In this document: piece by piece, positions 34,743 through 46,630 of the stretch
Layout: every line of letters begins with the position of its first letter
Position numbering within the stretch: position 1 is the stretch's first letter
Origin: Periplaneta americana
Taxonomy: Eukaryota > Arthropoda > Insecta > Blattodea > Blattidae
Assembly (NCBI RefSeq): GCF_040183065.1
Contig: NC_091132.1
Coordinates: forward strand, 87,434,606 to 87,498,605
Direction of reading: 5' to 3'
DNA: 64,000 nucleotides
Made by a program: the position numbers and the translations under genes
The notes under the pieces: model-generated
Databases searched by the model: none
What the model was told of the DNA's origin: nothing
What the model saw: the letters and a program-made list of their open reading frames with translations, nothing else

Positions 34743-35158
34743 CTGAAAAGATAGCAATTAATCAATATGCATAAAAAATTTATTTTCAAGTTTAACAAAA
34801 TTCATATGAGGCACACATTCCAAAATCCGTCTTATCCACTTTAGGAAATTTTTAGCAGTAGTTTCTGATTCTACTCCCTTTTCTCTATCATTCTATTGAC
34901 ACATGAGTTTGCAAACTACGATATAGCCCTTTTATTTTAAATGTTAAAAATCTAAGACTGTTCCGAAAAACTTCTAATCCACTAATGTGCCTGTTCCAAA
35001 ACTCATCTTGTTCATGTTGTTTCCATTAACTGCCTCATCCACATGCAATCTTATTGGATTTAGACGATGATGTTTCCATACTACTCTCTATCATTTATAT
35101 TTTGTTTAAGAGAAGAATTTGGTTGGTATCCAAAAGTTTATGAATACATTCCAATATT

Positions 35159-35482
35159 TTTTCTTTTATCCAATGCCACCAGGTTGTCTTTCGACATTTC
35201 TGGTCTTCTCTTCTGGCTGTGGCTTAATTGTAACCCACTTCTGAGGTTGGGGCGCCTGGAAGGCGGAGTTACATCACCCCGATGATGTGATAGGATGATT
35301 ATGATAATGTAGTGCCAGGAGAGGTCTTAAATCTAAACTTAACCTAAATTCCAGACCATGGACGAACATAGGAATAATCCCCTTTAAGGAAAAATTCCTG
35401 TGCTCTAACCGGGAATCGAACCCGGGACCACATGAACTATAGCCAGAAGCTCTGACCACTAGACCATGAGGCTGGTCATATA
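35159..35482 (-). repeat. tRNA-headed SINE, family E, with 14-bp TSD
   Basis: The TSD is TACATTCCAATATT (35145-35158 and 35483-35496). The minus-strand head has ATGGTCTAGTGGTCAGAGC and GGGTTCGATTCCCGGTTAG, then CACAGGAATTTTTCCTTAA. The body includes GGGTGATGTAACTCCGCC. The acceptor stem does not pair, so it is not a tRNA gene. Confidence 0.9.
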
Positions 35483-36084
35483 TACATTCCAATATTGAAT
35501 ACTAAATCAGAATGAAAGATATTTTATTTTTATAACTAGTCAGCATTGCGACTGTTACAACATGGAGCTTAGGTTGCTTTTCTGCCTGGCATAATAAATT
35601 TTTTTGGTGCTTCATTGTAGTTTAATAATTCAGATTTTGAAGACCAGCACCATCGATTTAATATATATATTTTTTTCATTTAATTTTTTTTTCTGTCGTC
35701 ATCATCAGGCTAATGGCTTATATAACTTGGTTTATGATGTCGAAATAATGCAATTTAATTACTTTTTCAGTACTAATGCAACTACTATTTTTCAGCTTAA
35801 TATTTTATAAGACTAAGATAAAAAACCGACATAAAAGTAGCTTTTTTTGAAGAGAGAAGATCAGTTATTTGTTTTGGCCCCAGTTGCAGTTCCAGAACCT
35901 GCATTGTTCAGTGTACGGTTTCAATTAACATCTTATCCAAAATATTACGCCTTATTTCTTTGTCATCCGAGTTTGAATCATGAAAGACTGTTTTTTTTCT
36001 TTTTTTCTTCAAATAAATTTCCCCCCCCCCCAATCGCTGTTATTTATACTTGCTTTAACATCTTTGGTCATATCGCGAGTTAAT

Positions 36085-36336
36085 TTTTTTAATTGGGTTA
36101 TTTTATGACGCTGTATCAACATCTAGGTTATTTAGCGTCTGAATGATATGAAGGTGATAATGCCGGTGAAATGAGTCCGGGGTCCAGCACCGAAAGTTAC
36201 CCAGCATTTGCTCGTATTGGGTTGAGGGAAAACCCCGGAAAAACCTCAACCAGGTAACTTGCCCCGACCGGGATTCGAACCCAGGCCACCTGATTTCGCA
36301 GCCAGACGCGCTGACCATTACTCCACAGGTGTGGAC
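36085..36336 (-). repeat. tRNA-headed SINE, family A, with 14-bp TSD
   Basis: The TSD is TATCGCGAGTTAAT (36071-36084 and 36337-36350). On the minus strand the head has GGAGTAATGGTCAGCGCGTC (A box region) and GGGTTCGAATCCCGGTCGGG. It ends CGCTAAATAACCTAGATG at the left. Confidence 0.9.
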
Positions 36337-36489
36337 TATCGCGAGTTAATCTTTTGGTTGAAATCTGAAGGACTGTGTAGTATTGTTGAGACAGGTTCTA
36401 ATGTTGTGAACTAGATGATTACTGTATCTGTATGACTGATTTGTTATGAATATGATTGCGGTAATGAATGAAACCAGTGATATTCAGGG

Positions 36490-36642
36490 ATGTTGTGGCC
36501 CGAATTTCCTGGCATTTGCCTTACGCTTGAGGAAAAACCCTGAAAAACCTCAACCAGGAAATTCAACCCGACCTGGAATCGAACCCGGGCCCTCTGCATA
36601 AGAGACCAGCATGCTGACCCCTACACCACAGAGGTGGTCAAT
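36490..36642 (-). repeat. tRNA-headed SINE, family A, second minus copy
   Basis: Minus-strand head with GGTGTAGGGGTCAGCATGC and GGGTTCGATTCCAGGTCGGG; body AATTTCCTGGTTGAGGTTTT. It is shorter than 36085-36336, and the tail is lost. Confidence 0.8.
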
Positions 36643-38396
36643 ATCGCAATTAATACTGCAGATATCTCTGAAGGAGGTTTTGTGAGACTCACAAAGTAAT
36701 GAATAAAGTAGAAAGACGTAGAATACAATAAACCTTCAAAGGCAGGACAGCTTGAAGGGCTTAAAATTATAAATTATTTCGATTCTGAAGATTCCTGAAC
36801 TGTTCTGTGAAGAAAGAGAATATGACAGACAAAATTCTTCTACTGAAAATTGAGGTTTTTAATTTCTGCAAAATTCTGTATTATTTTTCTATTATCATGA
36901 TGAAATAAATTAATAAGCAATCCATGATGTGATAACCCATGAAGGGCCAAGGCCGGCTCCTGGACTCACGCCCACATGTCCCAGTAGTGGTGAACGATCG
37001 TCCAACTAATGCAAAGGTAATGTGTGAGCAGCACAATGATCCTTGTAGGCATTGTATCAGGTTTTTGAAAACGGATTTTGCTACTTAGCACAGCTCCCCA
37101 AATTCATCATGATGCTGGATGGCACCGGTCTCATACACTGAACGAAATTTCATCAGAAATTTCCTTCCCTATGAGATCTCAAATTAGCACTCATTCCATA
37201 ACTAGAGTTCATGCATGATGACTTCGACGCTACTGCATGGGATATCATGAAATAAACCTGACTAAAATTAAACATCCAAGATGCCACTTTCATTCATTTC
37301 ATTTGCTAATTTTCTAAAAATTAACTATAAAATTAAAAATGTCAATTTGAACACAAGCAAAAATTAGAAATGAGAGATTTCGTGGTCAGAGATTGACAAG
37401 GAAGCACAATGAATTAACATCACTACTTTCAGTGTAAAGAATCTCTAAGCAAAACGTGAATTTCTGAAAGATTGCATTTTTTTGCCGGGAAACTTTTCTC
37501 CCCCTAGCATCTCTTTTTACCCAGTGGAGTTCGTTCATAATGTCGTAAGGCTGTAGCCCTTGAAGTAATTTTAAGAAAAATTTATCTCAACAAACAAAAA
37601 ATGTCATTAACTATCGGCTGCAGTTTTTCCAGGGCAGCAAATCAAAAACTTTATCGATGAGGAATGTTTAGACACTTATCTCTACTTTTTAGCATTTGGC
37701 ATATGAACATACTGAATGTTCCTTGAAACAGCTATGATTAAAATTTGCAAACTGTACAGAAAGAAAACAAATTTTATATAAAAGGATAATGAGATGATAA
37801 GTAAAATAATGTAACTGCGTGTTCATAATCTATTACTCAGGTAAAACATTTGCATACCATACTTTCGTTAATGATTTTACTGGAATGTTGGGCTAAAGTT
37901 TTGTAATGCTTCTATTTAAAGTGTTACATGTAGATGATATAATTTGCATAAATCTCAACTCTCCTACGATAAAGTTCTATTAGTCGCCACTGCTGTAATT
38001 CCGACTAACTTACAAACATAATTTGTGATGTTATTGCTATGGTTTAAGTCCGATGTGCTGTGCTTCCAGAATGAGAATTATATAAATTCACTTAGAGATG
38101 TAATGAAGTTAAGTTACATGGGTTAAAGATTCATATTAATGGGTAAGTGATAGATTCCTTATTCGAATTATTTTCACTAACTCTTAGTGAAATTAAAAGA
38201 AAAATCAGATTCTTTACTGAGACTAAAAGTTTAAGTGATTATTTTCCGATTATGTAATTGAAAGATTTCACACCAAACATTAATATCTCACAAAATCACA
38301 AAAATTAAGTTCCTTATCTTAATCACACCTTGTTATCTTGATGGAACAGACACGCGACACTAGATATGGGGTGAAACAAAAGAGCCTTGACAATAC
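36643..38396. other. uif-like intron, unassigned
   Basis: A less AT-rich block at 36940-37260 (GGCCAAGGCCGGCTCCTGGA and on) looks like an inserted repeat but matches nothing else in the window. Confidence 0.4.
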
Positions 38397-38513
38397 CTTT
38401 CTTTCCTGGGTAAGCATGGCGCTTTAGTCTGTCATAGAGGTCTTCCTTGTTGCCATAGATGCTTGCATTGGAGCGTGCTAGACTGTTCATTTTGCCCCCA
38501 TTGTGCAGACTCT
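38397..38513 (-). CDS. uif: uif-like exon 9: cytoplasmic tail
   Basis: 117 nt with acceptor ATTTTAG and donor GTATTG. It reads [20 protein letters not shown] followed by [19 protein letters not shown]. Phase 1 at both ends matches its neighbours. It has no folded-domain signature; it is polar and likely disordered, with a YDRL motif that resembles a Yxx-phi sorting signal (inference). Confidence 0.85.
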
Positions 38514-38652
38514 CTAAAATGTGGAAATAAAAGTATGATTTTGAAGTATACATTTGCAATATGATTAAAATGGTTGTAAAAATAAGAATTGCCAGTCCAG
38601 TGAACTTTACATGATGAAATTGGATTCTGTATGATAACTGTTGTTAGTTAAT

Positions 38653-39243
38653 ATAAATGACACTCGGGAGGAAATTAAACGCAGAATAAATATGGGAAAT
38701 GCGTGTTATTATTCGGTTGAGAAGCTTTTATCATCTAGTCTGCTGTCAAAAAATCTGAAAGTTAGAATTTATAAAACAGTTATATTACCGGTTATTCTGT
38801 ATGGTTGTGAAACTTGGACTCTCACTCTGAGAGAGGAACATAGGTTAAGGGTGTTTGAGAATAAGGTGCTTAGGAAAATATTTGGGGCTAAGCGGGATGA
38901 AGTTACAGGAGAATGGAGAAAGTTACACAACGCAGAACTGCACGCATTGTATTCTTCACCTGACATAATTAGGAACATTAAATCCAGACGTATGAGATGG
39001 GCAGGGCATGTAGCACGTATGGGCGAATCCAGAAATGCATATAGAGTGTTAGTTGGGAGACCGGAGGGAAAAAGACCTTTGGGGAGGCCGAGACGTAGAT
39101 GGGAGGATAATATTAAAATGGATTTGAGGGAGGTGGGATATGATGATAGAGACTGGATTAATCTTGCACAGGATAGGGACCGATGGCGGGCTTATGTGAG
39201 GGTGGCAATGAACCTTCGGATTCCTTAAAAGCCATTTGTAAGT
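38653..39243 (+). mobile_element. RTE-like non-LTR retrotransposon 3' end, copy 1
   Basis: Flanked by a perfect 17-bp TSD, AACTGTTGTTAGTTAAT (38636-38652 and 39244-39260), and therefore a complete 5'-truncated insertion. The open frame reads SVEKLLSSSLLSKNLKVRIY, YGCETWTLTLREEHRLRVFE, RRMRWAGHVARMGESRNAYR and GRPRRRWEDNIKMDL. This is the C-terminal part of an endonuclease-reverse transcriptase protein; the RT catalytic box is absent. The frame is still intact, suggesting young age. It ends just after the stop at AAGCCATTTGTAAG. Confidence 0.9.
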
Positions 39244-39444
39244 AACTGTTGTTAGTTAATTCTTTGATGCCAGTGGTTCTGATATGGAAATGTACAAAAA
39301 TAAAATTAGTTTAAAATAAGGAAAAAAGAAACTAAAAAAATGTCATTCACTTGGGGAGGAACAATCAGAATTTCGTTCTGGAACTTTTTTTTTTTTACAC
39401 AAAACTGTATTAGATTTGTTTTCGTTATTAATTATTCACTGTTA

Positions 39445-39986
39445 CTTACTTACTTACTTACTTACTGGCTTTTAAGGAACCCGGAGGTTCATTGCCGCCC
39501 TCACATAAGCCTGCCATTGGTCCCTATCCTGAGCAAGATTAATCCAGTCTCTACCATCATATCCTATCTCCCTCAAATCCATTTTAATATTATCTTCCCA
39601 TCTACGTCTCGGCCTCCCCAAAGGTCTTTTGCCCTCCGACCTCCCAACTAACACTCTATATGCATTTCTGGATTCGCCCATATGTGCTACATGTCCTGCC
39701 CATCTCAAACGTCTGGATTTTATGGTCCTAATTATGTCAGGTGAAGTATACAATGCGTGCAGCTCTGTGTTGTGTAACTTCCTCCATTCTCCTGTAACTT
39801 CATCCCTCTTAGCCCCAAATATTTTCCTAAGAACCTTATTCTCAAACACCCTTAATCTCTGTTCCTCTCTCAAAGTGAGAGTCCAAGTTTCACAACCATA
39901 CAGAACAACCGGTAATTTAACTGTTTTATAAATTCTAACTTTCAGATTTTTTGACAGAAGACTAGATGACAAAAGCTTCTCAACCG
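39445..39986 (-). mobile_element. RTE-like non-LTR retrotransposon 3' end, copy 2
   Basis: Flanked by a 15-bp TSD, AATTATTCACTGTTA (39430-39444 and 39987-40001). The minus-strand frame (177 codons) is nearly identical to copy 1 from SVEKLLSSSLLSKNLKVRIY onward. It ends in a (TTAC)n/(GTAA)n tail at 39444-39465. It lies 200 bp from copy 1 in opposite orientation. Confidence 0.9.
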
Positions 39987-40427
39987 AATTATTCACTGTT
40001 ATCATTACAAATTAGAAAATAAGTATCAACATATTCATCCAACACAACTGGTCAACCGTATGACAAAAGTTGTTCAATATCCATCTTCATTATTTGGTGT
40101 TAACTTCTTCCTGAACTTACGTAATCAGAATAACAAAATAAATAATACTGATATATATAAAATTAATTACAGAAAAATATCTTTCAATAAAGTTGTCTTT
40201 CTAATCTGTACAAAGTAAGAAAATAGTGACAGACAGTGAAGAAATATACTGAAAGTGAAATAAATTATTAATATACATTAAAAAATCTTCTCAAAGCATT
40301 GAATGTAAGCCTTAACTCAAAGAAAGTCTAAAGCATGCCGAACCAAAATGCACAAATTAATTAAAAAGGTATCCACTAAATACGCCATGAAGATGCTTGA
40401 GAGGCATGGAGGTAGAGCTCCATGACT

Positions 40428-40650
40428 TCTTGGCCTCAGCATTAGAATGAGGTGGTATGGTCAGCACCATGCTCCGAATAACTTTTTACCCCAGGGAAAG
40501 ACATGGTACTCAATTTGATAGGAGGCTGAGTGAACCTTGGGGCCGTTCTGGAAATTTTGGCAACGAGAAAATCCCATCACCACTCGAGATTGAACCCTGC
40601 ACGTTCTAGTCTATAACCAGTTACTCTATTAACTGAGCTACCTGGCCACC
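40428..40650 (-). repeat. tRNA-headed SINE, family B, second copy
   Basis: Minus-strand head AGGTAGCTCAGTTAATAGAG and GGGTTCAATCTCGAGTGG, same body (CCCCAAGGTTCACTCAGCC) and end (CCTCATTCTAATGCTGAGGC) as 26735-26942. Confidence 0.8.
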
Positions 40651-42098
40651 ACAAGTTAATTAAAACAGACATACTTCCATGCTTTTCTTAAAGTTGTCGT
40701 CATTGACTTCAGACATAAATTACACGACAATAAATAGTTTATGTACTCGTGAAATAAAAATATTTTCATTGACACATCATGACATAACATTTTAGGGCTG
40801 TGTACTGTTATTTTCAAAGTTATTATTTTCTGGCAGCACACCATTATCATAAATATTCTTCATTGATAGAATTCCTCCCTAGCACTCTAATTCTTGCAAT
40901 AAAATCCACATTTTAAAATCCACAGAAATGATTTGTTTCGCCAGAAAATAAATACTATTTACTTACATGCAGGTTTTTAAATAACTCGTACTATAAAATG
41001 AGTATAATTCTGTGCCGTAACATAAGGTGCAATTAAGAAATATTTCAACTACAATATTATACATATCCTTCTACACACATTATAGTACATGCTACTTATT
41101 CAAGATACGTGAATTATTACGTGGTTGTTCGAAGTGCTTAGAATACGATCTAGAACTAATGAAAATATTTGGATAAATGTGCCTGTATTTCTATACAAAG
41201 AAGTCGAAAGTATAACTGTGAATTATTAAGGAAAGAGGAAAATTGCATGTGAGTGAAGCTTCCTATAATTATTATACCCAACCATGTCTATTGTGGAACT
41301 GCACAGACAAGTCACCAAGCAACGTCAAGGTCTGCAACTAGTTTCAGAAAGACAGCAAAAATGATTTTATGAAGCTAAAACTTGGTGACTGGGCATTTCA
41401 AAAGACAAAGCATGTTTACTTGCTTGCGTTGCAGAAGCATACTTCATTCCGTCTGAGTGCAGTGTAGCTAACAGGAAGGCTGTGGGTTGAAGAATGTACT
41501 GTTGTTTTTGTAAAGCTGAGTATCTGCCAAGAAAGTACTCAGTGTTCAAATCTGTGATTGGTAGAAACTAGTTTCATGTACTTGAAGTTTACAGTTTAAT
41601 TTTTCAATTTATGATTTTTAGCACACATTTATTAGGTACCATACGTTAACTCACAAAAAATTTTACTTTTTGTTCGTTAGTACATTAAAAACTGTAAACT
41701 TCTTATATCTCTCAATGAGATTACGAGATAATTATTTTAAAAAATACAGGTATTATGGAAAGAATGCTGTTAAATTTTGTCTTGATGCATTTATTTAAAT
41801 TCAATACGTAATTTTTTTAGTTATCCTGTACATTATTTTAGTCCCCATGTATTGCTACGCATTTTAGAAGACAAAGAGTGCATATTTAGTTACTTTTGCT
41901 TTTTAAAATATGTTAACGAAAACATAGTTTGAAATTATTCTTAAACTTAATTATTATACCATATAAAATGTTAATGGGTTAATAGAATTCAAACATTACT
42001 GCTGGGATATAAGTGATAAAGCTAGTTTAGTTAAGAAATCAGTCTCTTGTTAAGAATAATTATTTATGACAGATCAGAAAGAAACTGTGTAAGAGGAA
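40651..42098. other. uif-like intron, unassigned AT-rich DNA
   Basis: No open frame with coding character and no element ends. It ends at the (AAT)n tract at 42099. Confidence 0.4.

Positions 42099-42173
<75 letters not shown>
42099..42173. repeat. (AAT)n microsatellite, longest pure tract in the window
   Basis: 25 uninterrupted AAT units in the uif-like intron, about 250 bp left of the pogo-like element. Confidence 0.97.
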
Positions 42174-42174
<1 letters not shown>

Positions 42175-42420
42175 TGATCCAGTTTTATTATTGAAGTTAT
42201 TTTTACTACAAACCTGTTGAAAACTTCTGAAGCTGTGTTGTTAAGCGAGTGTATTTCTTTTTCTTCTATTATTCTGTAGATGAAAATATTTCATGTAAGT
42301 CTACAGAGCATTCCATTAAATTATTTTCAAGGTGGCTGTTCAAGTGAGACAATAATTATACTACATTCTCAAAATATTTAAATTACGACATTCTGAATTG
42401 GAGTGAAAAAATAAATTATA

Positions 42421-43443
42421 CAGTCAACTTTGGATATAGTGAACTCGGTTATACTGAATATTCGGCTATAGTGAACCCAAATGGTTTGTCCCAACCCGCA
42501 TACATTAAAAAGTACATTAATATTTCCGTTTATAGTGAACCCTCGCTTCAGTTATAGTGAACCTTAAAAATTGAAGTTACAAGAGTTGTATCCTGACAAA
42601 TTCTTATATGAAGTCAGACCTTCTTGTATAAAATTGAAAGAATGTGTTAAGAACAACATCCTAAGTTTCTTACTCCTTTAGTCAAAGGACATAGTAGGGT
42701 TAGTGACTTCTAGGCAATGAACTGTACTGAAAATCCAGGCAATCTGTGACGACCTTGCCTCACTCCACCATCGAAGGTTTGCCATCCTGTTCTCAGGCAA
42801 CTACTCTACTGTTATTCCTAATCCTCCACCGTCGAAGGGTTGCCTTTTATTCTCAGAAACATTTCCATTGTGACAGATATCATCGAAATAACGGAAAATG
42901 AAATTGCCTTCTTTTATTAAAAGGGGACGGACATTATCTCCAGAGCATAAATGAAGGTTAGATTCCGATGACTTTCAAACTCCATCAACCCCCTCCCAGT
43001 TTCCATTTAGTGACCCGGGAAATTTCAAGACTTAGTACACAGTCACACCATAACAGCGTTTGTCATTTCTACCTGATCAGTCTGTTTCTAGTGTTCCAAC
43101 ATTGAATGTACTGTATAAAAATGTCGAATTGTAAAGTGTTTTCTTTGAAGATAAGGCAAATATTATAAGTGACATTGAATGTGGTCTTTCGCAAGCAGAC
43201 GTGAGTCGACAGTATAGTTTAAGTAAACCAACTTGAGTAACAGTATACAGTGTAATCCATTCCACAAAAATAAAATGAAATATTTTAATCACCGTATAGT
43301 ATTTTATTTTCTTGTTCACAATTTCATTCATTCTGTCATTTAACCCTAAGGTTAGGGGAGATACACTTCGGATTTAGTGAACCTTGGATATAGTGAACGA
43401 AATGTACAAGTCAGTAGAGGTTCACTATATCCAGAGTTGACTG
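42421..43443 (+). mobile_element. pogo/Tigger-like DNA transposon, internally deleted
   Basis: 24-bp TIRs beginning CAGTCAACT (42421-42444 and 43420-43443, one mismatch) are flanked by TA on both sides. Subterminal copies of TATAGTGAAC recur at least three times near the left end. Inside, about 43115-43240 reads in two plus-strand frames as a CENP-B/pogo-type N-terminal helix-turn-helix (SNCKVFSLKIRQ, then SDIECGLSQADVSRQYSLSK). No DDE domain remains, so this is a deleted derivative. It lies in the uif-like intron between exons 9 and 8. Confidence 0.88.
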
Positions 43444-43894
43444 TAATTTTTGCGTTCATTAACTTAAACAATGAATAATATTAGTACAAACTTCTTGAGT
43501 AAGTAATAACTGAAAAAAAAAAAAAAACAGAATTCACTTTTTCTGTAGTCCTTGAAATTAATGTTTTATTTTAAAAAATTATATTTCAATTTTTTTTTTT
43601 TGTAAGTGGTATGTCTTCATCTCAACTAACTGGTGAGATATGATGGTTCCACTGTGTGAGAAATTTTTACTGAAAATTTAATTATGTTTCCTTAGGATAT
43701 GTATTAGATTTCTATTGTATATTCTAAGAAAGAAAATTTTATTGAAGTTATTTGAACATCTTATGTGCATTAGGATAGACACACTTGTCTTTCATTTCAT
43801 AACGGAATACTCTGCCGACTATGCTTAGAAGTAAGCACATAATTAACTCAGATCATTCAGACTACTTTCTTCACTTGTTAGAATATTAACTTAC

Positions 43895-44097
43895 CTTTCA
43901 TATAAGTTTCGTTGTAAAAGTTTGGCATTTCCCAGCCATCTTCCTCATCATCATAATAATGTGCGTATGTTGAGTGATGAGAGGGAGCAATAGATTCTGC
44001 ATATGGTGTTGGTGCTCCATAGTAAAAGTTGACCTGAGATCCATTTTGTTCTGTGGCTGCAGTGAGAATCTTCTTTGGTTCTTTCCTACGTGATGAC
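43895..44097 (-). CDS. uif: uif-like exon 8: juxtamembrane cytoplasmic tail
   Basis: 203 nt with AG acceptor (TTAACTAG) and GTAAG donor. The exon begins with basic residues [10 protein letters not shown], then [32 protein letters not shown] and [19 protein letters not shown]. Several tyrosines in YY and NFY/NETY contexts may be phosphorylation or sorting sites; this is inference. The strongly patterned sequence suggests selective constraint. Confidence 0.88.
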
Positions 44098-44534
44098 CTA
44101 GTTAAGAGATAAAATAATTCACTGTAAATATGTTTCTTGTTTTCCATTTGTATCTCGTACCTTTAACAAATATCTTAACATGTTATTGTTAAAAAAACCA
44201 AAAATGAAATGAAAAATGAAATTGCAGTGTTAGTTTCATTGAATTCATTGTACCTGTAATTAGGTTAAATACATACTGTATGTGTTTTCCACTATATAAC
44301 ATACAATTTTATCTTCCAGTTTCCTTCCTAAATATAAGTAACCACATTAAGCAGATTATTATTGCATCCTGACATATACCAGTAATTGGTATTGGTTCCT
44401 TTTGTGTATAAAATAATTTTGTGAAGACTGTAGTCATAGTTGTAGATAGTAATTGACATTTTTTTCCCACTCCTAATGTCGTAAGTATGCTGCCACTTCT
44501 ACCCCCAAGAAAATACTCCAGATTCTCATTTCTG

Positions 44535-44626
44535 TTAAAGGCCGAGTAAATTCCATTGGGAATCGAACACGTAACCCTCCGGTTTGTACTTCAATGCCTT
44601 AACCGCAATGCTACCGCACCCTAAAT
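44535..44626 (-). repeat. tRNA-headed SINE fragment, family I
   Basis: The minus strand reads GGTGCGGTAGCATTGCGGTT then AAGGCATTGAAGTACAAACC and GTGTTCGATTCCCAATGG. Pol III boxes are recognisable, but the rest is not delimited. Confidence 0.6.
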
Positions 44627-45284
44627 TTTAAGTTATAGTTATTAAAAATATAGATAATAAAAAATGTTTAATATGATAATCATTTTAATCTTCAATATTT
44701 ACACGTTCCAATATTGTTTTTTCGTTTACGTTCGCGTTCAGAAGACTCTTCCTTCAAAGCCATTGACGTTGGATGTGGTTTTGTGGTGTACAAATGATCC
44801 TCAGAAATTGCTGCAGCCTTTTTCAAGCTCTCCCTACGTTGCTCGGTATTCTAGGCGAAACTGCTTGCAATACAAAAAGTCATGAAGTGTTGTAACGCAA
44901 ATGTTACTAGTGCCTGTATCTACAATCAAGCAACTTTACAAGTTGTCGACGAAAAATTTAATTTAAATCTTATTGCTTTCGAGATTATAAATCTACTATT
45001 AGAAAACAAAAATCATATCTGCTTGCCTTGGGTACGACGTTATACTGGTGTATGAATAATATCATAAAATGATAATGGCAAAATCGGCAGATTCAAATCA
45101 ACACTTTCATACAATTTATGCTCAATATCATTCTTCAAGAATCAAATGAAAAACTACATTACACAAAAAATGGAATACTGGATAAATTGCACAAAGATTC
45201 GTTAACAAAAGAACTTATTCTTTCCTTCAGTCTTCACCAGAAAAAAATGCTGTAACATATTACTTTCTAACTTTATGCTGTCAC

Positions 45285-45425
45285 AATTCCTTACAGAACA
45301 TGGTAAATTTGGGGAGTACCTCCAAAGATTCTATATTAAAGGCAATGCAAACTGTCCATGTTGTGGAAATTATAATCAAATTGGGGAGCATATTCTGTTT
45401 GACTATCATTATAAAGGGAAGGATA
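45285..45425 (+). pseudogene. Non-LTR retrotransposon C-terminal zinc-finger fragment
   Basis: A plus-strand frame reads GKFGEYLQRFYIKGNANCPC then CGNYNQIGEHILFD. The pattern G-x-x-x-x-Y-L-x-R-F ... C-x-C-C ... EH-x-L is the C-terminal zinc finger of R1/I-type retrotransposons. The upstream 44940-45285 may belong to the same relic but is too eroded to show it. Confidence 0.55.
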
Positions 45426-45520
45426 ATAAATAATATCACTACTTGACACTACCTATTCACTGTGAATTTAAAAATACTGTACACCAACTGACTTATTTAT
45501 TTTAGAAGTGTCATTCAAGT

Positions 45521-45783
45521 ATGTTTGAGATGGGCAGGGTATATAGCATGTATGGGCGAATCCAGAAATGCATATAGAGTATTAGTTGGGAGGCCGGAGG
45601 GAAAAAGACCTTTGGGGAGGCCGAGACATATATGGGAGGATAATATTAAAATGGATTTAAGGGAGGTGGGATATGATGATAGAGACTGGATTAATCTTGC
45701 ACAGAATAGGGACCGAAAGCCGGCTTATGTGAGAGTGGCAATGAACCTGCGGGTTCCTTGAAAGCCATTTGTAAATAAGTTGT
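45521..45783 (+). mobile_element. RTE-like 3' end, copy 3
   Basis: Flanked by a 15-bp TSD, AAGTGTCATTCAAGT (45506-45520 and 45784-45798). It encodes MRWAGYIACMGESRNAYRVL and the GRPRHIWEDNIKMDLREVGY segment of the same family, ending at NLRVP and AAGCCATTTGTAAATAAG. Only the last 78 codons are present. Confidence 0.9.
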
Positions 45784-45949
45784 AAGTGTCATTCAAGTTG
45801 TTCACATCATTTACAAACAAAATTTATTCAAAGCTGCAGAGCATGTATTGATTTGACTGTAAAATACTTTTATAACATTAAATATTCGTGTTTCATTGTG
45901 TTCTAATTTAAATTCAATTTTATAAGATGGTGATTGTCAACATTTAACG

Positions 45950-46440
45950 CCACATCTAGTGTTAGTGTGCTGGTGTTCCATCCAGGTACCCCTAGTTCGA
46001 TCCCCAGTCAGGTTATTATGGAATCTGTGGTGGACAAAGCAAACGTTGCAGAGGGATTTTTTGGGGTACTCTCGTTTTCCTGTATCATTCCACCAACAAT
46101 CTCCATCTTTCATTTATCATAGTTAAAAATAGGCTGAGGTGAAGTCTTGGAGGGGGGGGGGGATAGTACAAGTTTGCGATACTGATATAGGAAAGGTTTG
46201 GGGCTCTAGACTCTGGGGCTTATTAGGCTATTCGTCTGAGAATGGGACCTGGCTCTGAAAGGGGTGAAACAAGATGGCCACCTGTCAGGGTCGGATTCAT
46301 GTCACCCAGGCCATCTATTTAACTATACTGTCACTGTATATATAGGGCGCATAATGGGCCAAATTAAGCATAAGTACAAGGAGCGTTCTGAGTTCAGCTC
46401 TTAAAAAAGCCATGCCATGCCAAATAGGCTTAACATTTAA
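45950..46440 (+). repeat. tRNA-headed repeat, family H
   Basis: A head with AGTGTTAGTGTGCTGGTGTT and AGTTCGATCCCCAGTCAG begins the block. The body is unusually GC-rich for the window and includes an 11-bp G run (46151-46161). The end is GCTCTTAAAAAAGCCATGCC. It resembles insect SINEs of the 'GTGGTTCGATCCC' type, but no second copy is present here to confirm its borders. Confidence 0.55.
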
Positions 46441-46630
46441 CACTAATATACCGTACTATCTTCGCATGAAATGGGATTTCCCTTACTGGATAATAAATAA
46501 GATATAAACAGAAATAACATTAAAATAAAACTTCCTAAGCCAGCACTAATGTTGAAATAGAGAAAATATTTGCAATCTGTGCTTAATATTACCTATACTG
46601 TATCTTTATAACATTACTGAAATAGAATTG

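Noticed and set aside
35402-35475. tRNA gene (minus strand) with good A and B boxes
   Set aside because: The acceptor stem does not pair, and it is the head of a SINE with a 14-bp TSD (35159-35482).
41367-41549. 60-codon minus-strand frame as a possible host exon
   Set aside because: No domain, no splice-phase match to the uif-like exon chain, which is complete without it.
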